A stretch of DNA of 15,254 bases from Erysipelothrix rhusiopathiae (GTDB taxonomy: Bacteria > Bacillota_I > Bacilli_A > Erysipelotrichales > Erysipelotrichaceae), in contig CADBTK010000049.1 in NCBI GenBank assembly GCA_902797585.1, positions 1 through 15,254 on the forward strand, given 5' to 3'. A program made the translations under genes and the position numbers. Below the pieces are notes generated by a model, which saw nothing but the letters and a program-made list of their open reading frames with translations, was not told the DNA's origin and searched no databases. Position 1 is the stretch's first letter. Each line of letters opens with the position of its first letter. This document shows, piece by piece, positions 7,938 through 13,222 of this stretch.

Positions 7938-9384
7938 AAAGTTAGATAGCAAGAAAACGATATATGAATTAGCGCAAGAGCATGAAGATTTTGTTGAAAT
8001 TATGATTGAACTTGGTTTCTCTGAAATCTCAAAAAACTCGGTTTTGCAATCATTGGGGAAAATTATGACGCTAGAACGAGGGGCAAAAATGAAAAAAATC
8101 TCGATAGAGAAAATTGTTGAAACTTTCTCTGATAAGGGGTATGAAATGATTGGCCTCTCTGAAATAAAGGAAGAATCGAATAATCGAATTGCTTTAATTA
8201 AGTCGTACCTCAAAAGATTAGGGCAAGGGGAAGCGTTAGAGTCGGTACAAAAAGATTTTGTAAGAGAATTTGGCGAAGTGGAAGCTTCTGAAATTATGAA
8301 GGCGGAACAAGAATTGATGAAAGAGGGGACACCACTAGAAGAAGTACAAAAACTATGCGATGTGCACTCGGCTTTATTTCATGGATCAATAAAAGAAGAA
8401 AAAATCGCGGATTCACAAAAGGAAGTTATAAATAGCCATGATGCGATTCATCAAAGTGCGAGTCAGAATAAGGAGAATGCTTTATCTCTTGAAGGTATCA
8501 AAGGTCATCCTTTATACACTCTTCATAAAGAAAATGAACAACTTGAAAGATTAATCATAACCATACAAAAAGCGATTGAAAAAAGGGAAGATGTATCTTC
8601 TTTATTAAAAAAGCTACGTGAAGTATCCATTCACTATGCAAAAAAAGGTGATCTTTTATATCCGAATTTAAGTGTAAAATACAATGTAACAGGTCCATCA
8701 GAGGTGATGTGGACAGTCGATGATGAAATTCGAGATGAATTAGCAGAATTAGAAAAAGAAATGAGTCGAGATGATTGGTGGTTCACGCGTTTAAACCACG
8801 TTGTACAAAGAGCGCAAGAAATGATTTATAAAGAACAAAAAATATTATTTCCAATTTGTGCTGCTCACTTTAAAGAACAAGAGTGGATGGGGATTTATCA
8901 TGATGCTAAAGACTATGCAGAATGTTTAGATACGACAAAAGAAATTTGGCTAGAAGCCGAAAATAGAATAGTAGAAAAAGAATCGTTAATGGATGAGAAA
9001 GAAATTGTGATGCCAGGAGGGCATATGAATGTGGAGCAGTTGACCGCTTTATTGAATACGATTCCTTTAGAAATATCATTCATTGATGCCGATAACATCA
9101 ATCGATTCTTTAATGAAGGTCCAAAAGTATTTAAGCGTCCTAGCATGGCGCTAGATCGTGAGGTATTCTCTTGCCATCCGCCTAAAATAGAACCAATGGT
9201 TCGCTCTATTATAGAAGATTTTAGAAACAATCGACGCGACAGTGTCCCTGTTTGGATGGATAAGAATGGTTGTACTTTCCTAGTTACCTATATGGCTGTA
9301 CGCGATAAAGACAATAAATATCTAGGAACGGTAGAACTTGTCCAAGATATGGGATTTGTCAAAAAACATTTTGGTATTGAATAA
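7927..9384 (+). CDS. DUF1858-DUF438-hemerythrin-PAS protein
   Basis: A 485-residue soluble multidomain protein of the DUF438 family. In order: a cysteine-free DUF1858/ScdA_N-like domain (about 8-75, ending in SLGKIMTLERGAKM), DUF438 (about 85-160), a hemerythrin-like HHE domain (about 190-330; His194, His200, Glu204, His236, then VMWTVDDEIR, His291 and YKEQKILFP with Glu303), and a C-terminal PAS-like domain (about 365-485) with the characteristic FSCHPP (415-420) and a YLGTVELVQD end. Family members are thought to sense or handle O2, NO or iron, but the function is not established. ATG 7927 follows AAGGAG (7915-7920) by six bases; a TTG at 7912 overlaps that site and is rejected. At 241 a Gly sits where I expect the hemerythrin Glu. 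The stop codon directly abuts that of the convergent regulator. Confidence 0.85.
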   Translation: MKNKKLDSKKTIYELAQEHEDFVEIMIELGFSEISKNSVLQSLGKIMTLERGAKMKKISIEKIVETFSDKGYEMIGLSEIKEESNNRIALIKSYLKRLGQGEALESVQKDFVREFGEVEASEIMKAEQELMKEGTPLEEVQKLCDVHSALFHGSIKEEKIADSQKEVINSHDAIHQSASQNKENALSLEGIKGHPLYTLHKENEQLERLIITIQKAIEKREDVSSLLKKLREVSIHYAKKGDLLYPNLSVKYNVTGPSEVMWTVDDEIRDELAELEKEMSRDDWWFTRLNHVVQRAQEMIYKEQKILFPICAAHFKEQEWMGIYHDAKDYAECLDTTKEIWLEAENRIVEKESLMDEKEIVMPGGHMNVEQLTALLNTIPLEISFIDADNINRFFNEGPKVFKRPSMALDREVFSCHPPKIEPMVRSIIEDFRNNRRDSVPVWMDKNGCTFLVTYMAVRDKDNKYLGTVELVQDMGFVKKHFGIE

Positions 9385-10059
9385 TTAATCATAGAGATAG
9401 CTATCTTCTAGTAAAGTGAAATGATTCTTTCGAAATTGAATAAGACCATCTTTTTGCATTTTACTCAATTCCCCGGAAAGAGCGCTACGATCAACACCTA
9501 AATAGTCTGCGAGTTCTTGTCTAGAAAAAGGGATAGTAAAATGCATTTGATTGGTTTGGATGGCCGTTTGGCTTAAATAGGATAAAACTTTATCACGAAT
9601 TGTTTTGGGGGCAATGTGCATCATTCTTGAAGATAGATTTAAATTCTTTAGTGCTGCAATTCGAACAAGGTTGTGTATGATTTGATGATGGAATGCACAA
9701 CCTTTTTTACATGGTCTTAATAACTTATTGAAATCAAGAAAAAGGATTTCTGTTGTTTCAGCAGCTACTACATCGTTATACAGTTTACTATCCGAAATGG
9801 CGGCATAGTTTTCAGCAAAAATATCTCCTTTTCCAATATGACCAAAGATATTGCTGTTTCCCCAATAAAAATCCACAACAATATTTACGCTACCGGACAA
9901 AACGATACCTACTTGTGAAACGGAACTGCCGGCATGATAAATATAGTTACCTTTTTTATATGTTTTTACTTGTGCTTGTAAACAAGGAAGAAGAAGTTTT
10001 ATTTCATCTGTACTCATTCCGTGAAACAAAGGGGTAGTGGTTAAAAATTGATAGTTCAT
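9385..10059 (-). CDS. Crp/Fnr-family transcription regulator, HcpR-like
   Basis: A 224-residue regulator: an N-terminal cyclic-nucleotide-binding-type sensor barrel (about 10-115), a long dimer helix (about 122-145) and a winged helix. The DNA-binding part, SRQELADYLGVDRSALSGEL, aligns without gaps to E. coli CRP: Arg191 matches Arg180, but Ser192 and Gly196 stand for Glu181 and Arg185. Cysteines are at 26, 117 and 121, with RPCKKGCAFHH (116-125) a possible metal, heme or redox site; the N-terminal Cys cluster of true FNR is absent. ATG 10059 lies seven bases after AGGAG (10071-10067 on the minus strand); the ATG at 10065 touches that site and is less likely. The gene is divergent from DUF1858-ferredoxin-hcp and shares a palindrome with it. 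HcpR regulators are known to control hcp in many anaerobes, hence the label; the signal is unknown. Confidence 0.88.
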   Translation of the reverse strand: MNYQFLTTTPLFHGMSTDEIKLLLPCLQAQVKTYKKGNYIYHAGSSVSQVGIVLSGSVNIVVDFYWGNSNIFGHIGKGDIFAENYAAISDSKLYNDVVAAETTEILFLDFNKLLRPCKKGCAFHHQIIHNLVRIAALKNLNLSSRMMHIAPKTIRDKVLSYLSQTAIQTNQMHFTIPFSRQELADYLGVDRSALSGELSKMQKDGLIQFRKNHFTLLEDSYLYD

Positions 10060-10082
10060 AAACATTCTCCTAAAGATTCAAT

Positions 10083-10100
10083 ACGTTGTTAAAACAACAT
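10083..10100. promoter_or_regulatory. Palindromic operator, Crp/Fnr type (copy 2)
   Basis: ACGTTGTT-AA-AACAACAT matches copy 1 except at one arm base and the centre; 7 of 8 arm positions pair. It lies in the divergent region: 12 bases before the regulator's ribosome site on the minus strand, and 70 bases before the DUF1858 start on the plus strand. Binding would be expected to activate the plus-strand operon and, because it falls within the short leader or promoter of the minus-strand gene, to repress the regulator itself. Confidence 0.75.
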
Positions 10101-10113
10101 ACTTCTTTCTTGC

Positions 10114-10133
10114 AGTGTAATACACTTCGTTTG
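10114..10133 (+). promoter_or_regulatory. Predicted promoter of the DUF1858-ferredoxin-hcp operon
   Basis: TACACT (10121-10126) is a -10-like hexamer beginning 20 bases after operator copy 2, against 21 for copy 1. A start near 10133 would put the operator centre (10091.5) at about -41.5. The hexamer forms part of a small inverted repeat, AGTGT-AAT-ACACT (10114-10126). The -10 match is modest (4 of 6), so the call rests mainly on the geometry shared with the other operon. Confidence 0.42.
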
Positions 10134-10169
10134 TAAAAACAATGGAATGTTGGAAAAGGAGCGAAAGAA

Positions 10170-10394
10170 ATGGAAAGAAATGTAAAGTGTTATGTCAACA
10201 AAGAAACAAGGATTGGAGAAATTGTACAAAAATATCCTGAATCCATTGACATTCTTATGGCAGCGGGGCTGCATTGTTTAGGATGCGCTGCTTCTCAAAT
10301 GGAGAGTTTAGAGGATGCATGTATGGTTCATGGAATTGATTCTCAATTATTAGAAGATGCACTCAATCAAGTGATTGAAATGAAAAGAGCATAA
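10170..10394 (+). CDS. DUF1858 hybrid-cluster-protein-associated redox disulfide protein
   Basis: A 74-residue single-domain protein of the DUF1858 type. The body reads IGEIVQKYPESIDILMAAGL, then HCLGCAASQMESLEDA and HGID, the layout of the family annotated as 'hybrid cluster protein-associated redox disulfide domain', where the CxxC pair (Cys in HCLGC) is thought to cycle between thiol and disulfide. A further Cys is at residue 7 and another in DACMVHG. The start is supported by AAAGGAG at 10155-10161, eight bases before ATG. The stop (10392-10394) lies within the ribosome site of the ferredoxin gene, so translation is coupled. Adjacency to hcp agrees with the family's usual context. The exact partner and reaction are unknown. 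Confidence 0.88.
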   Translation: MERNVKCYVNKETRIGEIVQKYPESIDILMAAGLHCLGCAASQMESLEDACMVHGIDSQLLEDALNQVIEMKRA

Positions 10395-10402
10395 GGAGCT
10401 AT

Positions 10403-10579
10403 ATGAAATATTTTGTGAATGAAGGATGTATTGGATGTACACTTTGTACACAAATTTCCCCTGACATCTTTTCGATGAATGAACAAGGGTTTGCGATTGC
10501 ACAAGATATAGAGACAACAGATGTGGCAGCACAAGAAGCAAAAGAAGGCTGTCCAGTAGGCGCTATTGAAGAAGTATAG
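10403..10579 (+). CDS. Small [4Fe-4S]-type ferredoxin (58 aa)
   Basis: The product starts [20 protein letters not shown] and has a single-cluster ferredoxin pattern: Cys9, Cys12 and Cys15 in CIGCTLC, then Cys50 followed by Pro in GCPVGAI. At 58 residues it matches monocluster ferredoxins; the central stretch lacks a second CxxCxxC set. It would carry one low-potential cluster in the cytoplasm. AAGGAG (10393-10398), which overlaps the DUF1858 stop, lies four bases before the ATG, and the hcp ATG follows 22 bases after the stop. Sitting between the DUF1858 gene and hcp, it is a plausible electron donor to Hcp, replacing the Hcr reductase used in enterobacteria (inference). Confidence 0.92.
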   Translation: MKYFVNEGCIGCTLCTQISPDIFSMNEQGFAIAQDIETTDVAAQEAKEGCPVGAIEEV

Positions 10580-10601
10580 AGAAAAGGAATGGAGAATAAA
10601 A

Positions 10602-12245
10602 ATGGAAAATAAAATGTTTTGTTATCAATGTCAAGAAACGGCTAAAGGAACAGGATGTACAATTTCTGGAGTTTGTGGAAAAAACCCGGAAGTAGCAGGA
10701 ATGCAGGATCTTTTGGTGTATGTAACAAAAGGATTGGCGGCTGTGGCAACAAGAGCAAGAAAAGAAGGGAAACGTGTAGATAAAAAGATTAATCACAGAA
10801 TCACGTTAAATCTTTTTACAACGATTACCAATGCCAATTTTGATAAAGAGGATCTTGTAGGCTATATTAAAAAGACATTAGAGTTAAAAGAGAAACTTCT
10901 TTCTGAAATTGAAAACAAAGAAGGACTTTCCCAAGCAGCATTATGGAATGAATCGGAACAAGAATTTGGAAATAAGGCTGTATCCAATGCGGTTGGGGTT
11001 CTTTCAACGGAGAATGAAGATGTTCGTAGTTTAAGAGAATTAATCACATATGGTTTGAAAGGATTGGCCGCTTATTCAAAACACGCCAATGCACTAATGC
11101 AAGAGAATGAAGAGATTGACGCATTCATTCAAGAAGCCCTAACAAAAATTCAAGAGGATACACTTTCGGTGGATGATTTAATCGCCTTGACAATGGAAAC
11201 TGGAAAATTTGGTGTAGAGGGGATGGCTTTGTTGGATGAAGCGAATACCAGTACGTATGGAAATCCAGAAATAACAAATGTAAATATTGGAGTGGGTAAG
11301 AATCCAGGGATTCTTATTTCGGGGCACGATTTAAGAGATTTGGAAATGTTATTGAAACAAACGGAAGGAACGGGTGTGGATGTATATACACATTCTGAAA
11401 TGTTACCTGCTCATTATTATCCTGAATTAAAGAAATATAAACATTTAGTCGGAAACTATGGGAATGCGTGGTGGAAACAAAAGGAAGAATTCGAAAAATT
11501 TAATGGACCGATTTTAATGACAACAAATTGTGTTGTTTTGCCATCTGATAGTTATAAAGATCGATTATGGACGACAGGAGCCACCTCTGTACCTGGGTGT
11601 AAACATATTGAAGGCGCCTATGGAGAAGAAAAAGATTTTTCTGCCATTATTGCACAAGCAAAACAATGTGTTGCACCAGAAGAACTTGAAAATGGAAGCA
11701 TTGTAGGTGGTTTTGCGCATAATCAAGTATTGGCTCTTTCGGATAAAATTGTGGATGCAGTAAAATCGGGTGCTATCCGTAAATTTGTTGTTATGAGTGG
11801 TTGTGACGGAAGAATGGCCGCAAGAGAGTATTACAAAGAGTTTGCTCAAGCTCTTCCAAAAGATGTGGTTATCTTAACATCTGGTTGTGCGAAGTATAAA
11901 TATAACAAATTAAACCTTGGGGATATTAATGGAATTCCAAGAGTATTAGATGCAGGGCAATGTAACGATAGTTATTCGTGGGCTATTATCGCATTGAAAT
12001 TGAAAGAGATTTTTGAAGTAGAAGATATTAATAATCTTCCTATTGAGTTTAATATTGCATGGTATGAACAAAAAGCGGTTATCGTATTGTTGGCACTTCT
12101 TTATTTAGGTGTTAAAAATATTCACTTAGGGCCAACGCTACCAGCCTTCTTATCTCCAAATGTCGCAAATGTACTTGTTGAAAAATTTGGTATTGCACCG
12201 ATTGGGGCTGTAAAAGACGATATTCAACTTTTCTTTGGGAAATAG
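10602..12245 (+). CDS. hcp: Hybrid cluster protein (hydroxylamine / nitric oxide reductase), class I
   Basis: Hcp is a cytoplasmic iron-sulfur enzyme known to reduce NO (and, in vitro, hydroxylamine) and in E. coli to drive protein S-nitrosylation. The 547-residue product begins with Cys7-x2-Cys10-x8-Cys19-x5-Cys25, the spacing of class I proteins of anaerobes ([4Fe-4S]), with no large internal deletion. All expected hybrid-cluster ligands can be placed: His242 (SGHDL), Glu266 (HSEMLPA), Cys310 (TNCVV), Cys401 (SGCDGR, the persulfide position), Cys429 (SGCAKYKYN), Cys454 (GQCNDSYS), and Glu489 with Lys491 (WYEQKAV). ATG 10602 has GGAG seven bases upstream; an in-frame ATG at 10566 lies inside the ferredoxin gene and adds residues foreign to the family. 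It is the last gene of the operon, and a strong terminator follows seven bases after its stop. Confidence 0.97.
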   Translation: MENKMFCYQCQETAKGTGCTISGVCGKNPEVAGMQDLLVYVTKGLAAVATRARKEGKRVDKKINHRITLNLFTTITNANFDKEDLVGYIKKTLELKEKLLSEIENKEGLSQAALWNESEQEFGNKAVSNAVGVLSTENEDVRSLRELITYGLKGLAAYSKHANALMQENEEIDAFIQEALTKIQEDTLSVDDLIALTMETGKFGVEGMALLDEANTSTYGNPEITNVNIGVGKNPGILISGHDLRDLEMLLKQTEGTGVDVYTHSEMLPAHYYPELKKYKHLVGNYGNAWWKQKEEFEKFNGPILMTTNCVVLPSDSYKDRLWTTGATSVPGCKHIEGAYGEEKDFSAIIAQAKQCVAPEELENGSIVGGFAHNQVLALSDKIVDAVKSGAIRKFVVMSGCDGRMAAREYYKEFAQALPKDVVILTSGCAKYKYNKLNLGDINGIPRVLDAGQCNDSYSWAIIALKLKEIFEVEDINNLPIEFNIAWYEQKAVIVLLALLYLGVKNIHLGPTLPAFLSPNVANVLVEKFGIAPIGAVKDDIQLFFGK

Positions 12246-12251
12246 GAAAAG

Positions 12252-12292
12252 AACCACAATAGTGAGCGAGATGCTGATTATTGTGGTTTTTT
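12252..12292 (+). terminator. Intrinsic terminator after hcp
   Basis: A 10-bp perfect stem, AACCACAATA (12252-12261) with TATTGTGGTT (12279-12288), is followed by TTTTTT (12287-12292, partly in the stem). It begins seven bases after the hcp stop codon. It is a textbook rho-independent terminator, and it marks the boundary of the hcp operon. Confidence 0.92.
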
Positions 12293-12523
12293 AGTGTTTA
12301 TCTATAGAAATTTTCAAAAGTATAATTCTTTAGGGTAAAAATGGATTTGTAAAATTGAAATTGTCGATTAAATGATGAGTATTTCAGTGGGAAAACACCA
12401 CTATGTTAATAAAAACGGCACCACCGTGTTAATGTAAAAAGCATCAGTGTCTTAATCACTATAAATGTGCTCCATCTAATGATGGATCCACTCTTATTAA
12501 TTTGTCGAAGACAGACTAAAAAC
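12293..12523. other. Gene-free AT-rich stretch with repeat remnants
   Basis: No convincing reading frame is present on either strand. It contains AT-rich sequence (12293-12361), a TGTCGATTAAATGATGAG stretch from 12362 that could be an insertion-sequence tip, three 23-bp tandem repeats (12396-12464), and a short inverted repeat TCCATC-TAAT-GATGGA (12471-12486). The IS200-like element follows. The whole looks like an accessory insertion scar between the hcp operon and the sulfate genes. Confidence 0.6.
12396..12464. repeat. Three 23-bp imperfect tandem repeats, possible insertion-sequence end
   Basis: Units at 12396-12418, 12419-12441 and 12442-12464 share CACCACYRTGTTAAT, and the third is more diverged (CATCAGTGTCTTAAT). 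Each is followed by an A-rich tail. The phase is exact, with no spacer. A more degraded, shifted fourth copy may lie near 12485-12500 (CCACTCTTATTAAT). Multiple terminal repeats of this size are a known feature of IS21-family ends, where they bind the transposase; that assignment is from memory of the family pattern and is tentative. No transposase gene of that family is visible here. Confidence 0.6.
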
Positions 12524-12540
12524 CACACGCTATGCGTGTG
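12518..12540. repeat. Left-end hairpin of the IS200-like element
   Basis: CACACGC (12524-12530), loop TAT, GCGTGTG (12534-12540) form a perfect 7-bp hairpin. IS200/IS605 elements carry such subterminal hairpins, which TnpA binds as single-stranded DNA. The five A at 12518-12522 become a T-run on the minus strand, so it could also act as a minus-strand terminator. The exact left tip, a few bases further left, cannot be fixed from one copy. Confidence 0.75.
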
Positions 12541-12553
12541 AGAATTGAAGTAG

Positions 12554-12582
12554 TTAACATACAAAAAACTCCTAGGTATAAT
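12554..12582 (+). promoter_or_regulatory. tnpA promoter
   Basis: TTAACA (12554-12559), a 17-base spacer and a perfect TATAAT (12577-12582) form a strong sigma-A-type promoter. Transcription would start near 12588-12589, inside the leader inverted repeat, so the native transcript would lack its left arm. Confidence 0.75.
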
Positions 12583-12619
12583 GAATTTGGTCTGGCAACC
12601 AATTCAACATACCTAGGAG
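12569..12619 (+). promoter_or_regulatory. Leader hairpin able to sequester the tnpA ribosome binding site
   Basis: CTCCTAGGTAT (12569-12579) pairs perfectly over 11 bp with ATACCTAGGAG (12609-12619), and an inner imperfect stem (12583-12591 with 12598-12605) extends it. The right arm contains nearly all of AGGAGG (12615-12620), the tnpA ribosome site. RNA containing both arms would hide that site. IS200 is known to repress tnpA by a leader stem-loop of this kind. Confidence 0.75.
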
Positions 12620-12628
12620 GTGGCATCA

Positions 12629-13072
12629 TTGGCAACAAAGGCAAATGATGATTCAAGTTTATCACATACAAGATGGAATTGTAAGTATCATATAGTGTTC
12701 ATACCAAAGTATAGAAGGAAGGCAATATATGGTAAGTTACGAAGAGATATAGGACAAATATTAAGGCAATTATGCGAATATAAAAATGTTGAAATTATAG
12801 AAGCACATGCCATGAGTGATCACATACATATGTTAGTGAGGATTCCTCCAAAAATGGCGGTTTCGTCATTTATGGGATATCTAAAAGGAAAAAGCTCTTT
12901 GATGATATTTGAAAGGCATGCGAATTTAAAGTATAAATATGGTAATCGCCATTTTTGGGCAAAAGGTTATTATGTAAGTACAGTAGGTTTAAATACGAAG
13001 GTTGTTGAAGAATATATCAGGAATCAAGAAAAAGAAGATATGATGAGCGACAACTTGAGTACAAAAGAATAA
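12629..13072 (+). CDS. tnpA: IS200-family transposase TnpA (HUH, Y1)
   Basis: A 147-residue Y1 HUH transposase that cuts and rejoins single-stranded element ends. The N-terminus shows THTRWNCKYHIVF-type sequence (SHTRWNCKYHIVFIPKYRRK here, residues 12-31). The metal-binding HUH motif is His65-Ile-His67 in SDHIHMLVRIPP, and the nucleophile is most likely Tyr129 in EEYIRNQ, with Gln133 as the third ligand. The length matches the usual 150 or so residues, so the gene looks intact. TTG 12629 lies eight bases after AGGAGG (12615-12620); the in-frame GTG at 12620 overlaps that site and is rejected. Expression is probably kept low by the leader hairpin and the rare TTG start. Confidence 0.92.
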   Translation: MATKANDDSSLSHTRWNCKYHIVFIPKYRRKAIYGKLRRDIGQILRQLCEYKNVEIIEAHAMSDHIHMLVRIPPKMAVSSFMGYLKGKSSLMIFERHANLKYKYGNRHFWAKGYYVSTVGLNTKVVEEYIRNQEKEDMMSDNLSTKE

Positions 13073-13097
13073 AAAGCCCTTATAGGGGAGCGAAAAA

Positions 13098-13116
13098 CCG
13101 CCCGTTTCACGGGCGG
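13098..13116. repeat. Right-end hairpin of the IS200-like element
   Basis: CCGCCCG (13098-13104), loop TTTCA, CGGGCGG (13110-13116) is a very stable 7-bp GC hairpin in AT-rich surroundings, 25 bases after the tnpA stop. A weaker CCCT-TAT-AGGG lies just upstream. No T-run follows, so a role as the transposase-recognised right end fits better than a terminator, although it may slow transcription. Confidence 0.72.
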
Positions 13117-13186
13117 ATTGTTATTTATCTCAAATGAATGGATACAAAAATACGGATAAAAAAACTGTAAATGTGTTTAATTCTTT

Positions 13187-13215
13187 TTGAATCTTCCTTT
13201 TATACAAGATATACT
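13187..13215 (+). promoter_or_regulatory. Promoter of the TSUP-cysD-cysN operon
   Basis: TTGAAT (13187-13192), an exact 17-base spacer and TATACT (13210-13215) give 4/6 and 5/6 matches to the sigma-A consensus, with an A-rich upstream stretch (13145-13171). The expected start is at 13221-13223, at or within two bases of the ATG at 13223, which predicts a leaderless transcript. The promoter lies beyond the IS200 right end, so the insertion did not remove it. Confidence 0.6.
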
Positions 13216-13222
13216 TAAGGAG

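Larger units (their letters stand above)
12518..13120 (+). mobile_element. IS200-type insertion sequence (tnpA only)
   Basis: The parts, in order, are the left hairpin (12524-12540), a promoter (12554-12582), a leader inverted repeat covering the ribosome site (12569-12619), tnpA (12629-13072) and the right hairpin (13098-13116). There is no tnpB, and there are no long terminal inverted repeats or target duplication, as expected for single-strand HUH transposition. About 600-630 bases is normal for the IS200 group. The element looks complete and possibly active. The boundaries are approximate: the true tips lie slightly outside the two hairpins. Confidence 0.8.

Noticed and set aside
7749-8213. 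154-codon open frame on the minus strand across the cupin-DUF438 junction
   Set aside because: It lies antisense to two well-supported genes, has low-complexity Phe/Ser/Ile-rich sequence, no ribosome site and no recognisable domain.
8913-9230. 105-codon minus-strand open frame inside the DUF438-type gene
   Set aside because: Shadow of the PAS-coding strand; no start signal or family match.
9394-9403. GATAGCTATC palindrome near the convergent junction as a terminator or operator
   Set aside because: It has no loop and no T-run, and it encodes the C-terminus of the regulator.
9753-10037. 94-codon plus-strand frame opposite the regulator
   Set aside because: Antisense to the conserved sensor domain; Tyr/Phe/Gln-rich shadow sequence with no ribosome site.
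12396-12464. Possible short CRISPR array
   Set aside because: The 23-bp units are contiguous with no unique spacers, diverge along their length, and no cas gene is near.
12620-12628. GTG at 12620 as the tnpA start
   Set aside because: The codon overlaps the last base of AGGAGG, so the ribosome could not use it; TTG 12629 has an eight-base spacing.
13098-13116. GC-rich hairpin as a rho-independent terminator
   Set aside because: No T-run follows on the plus strand, and its place 25 bases after tnpA fits an IS200 right-end hairpin better.
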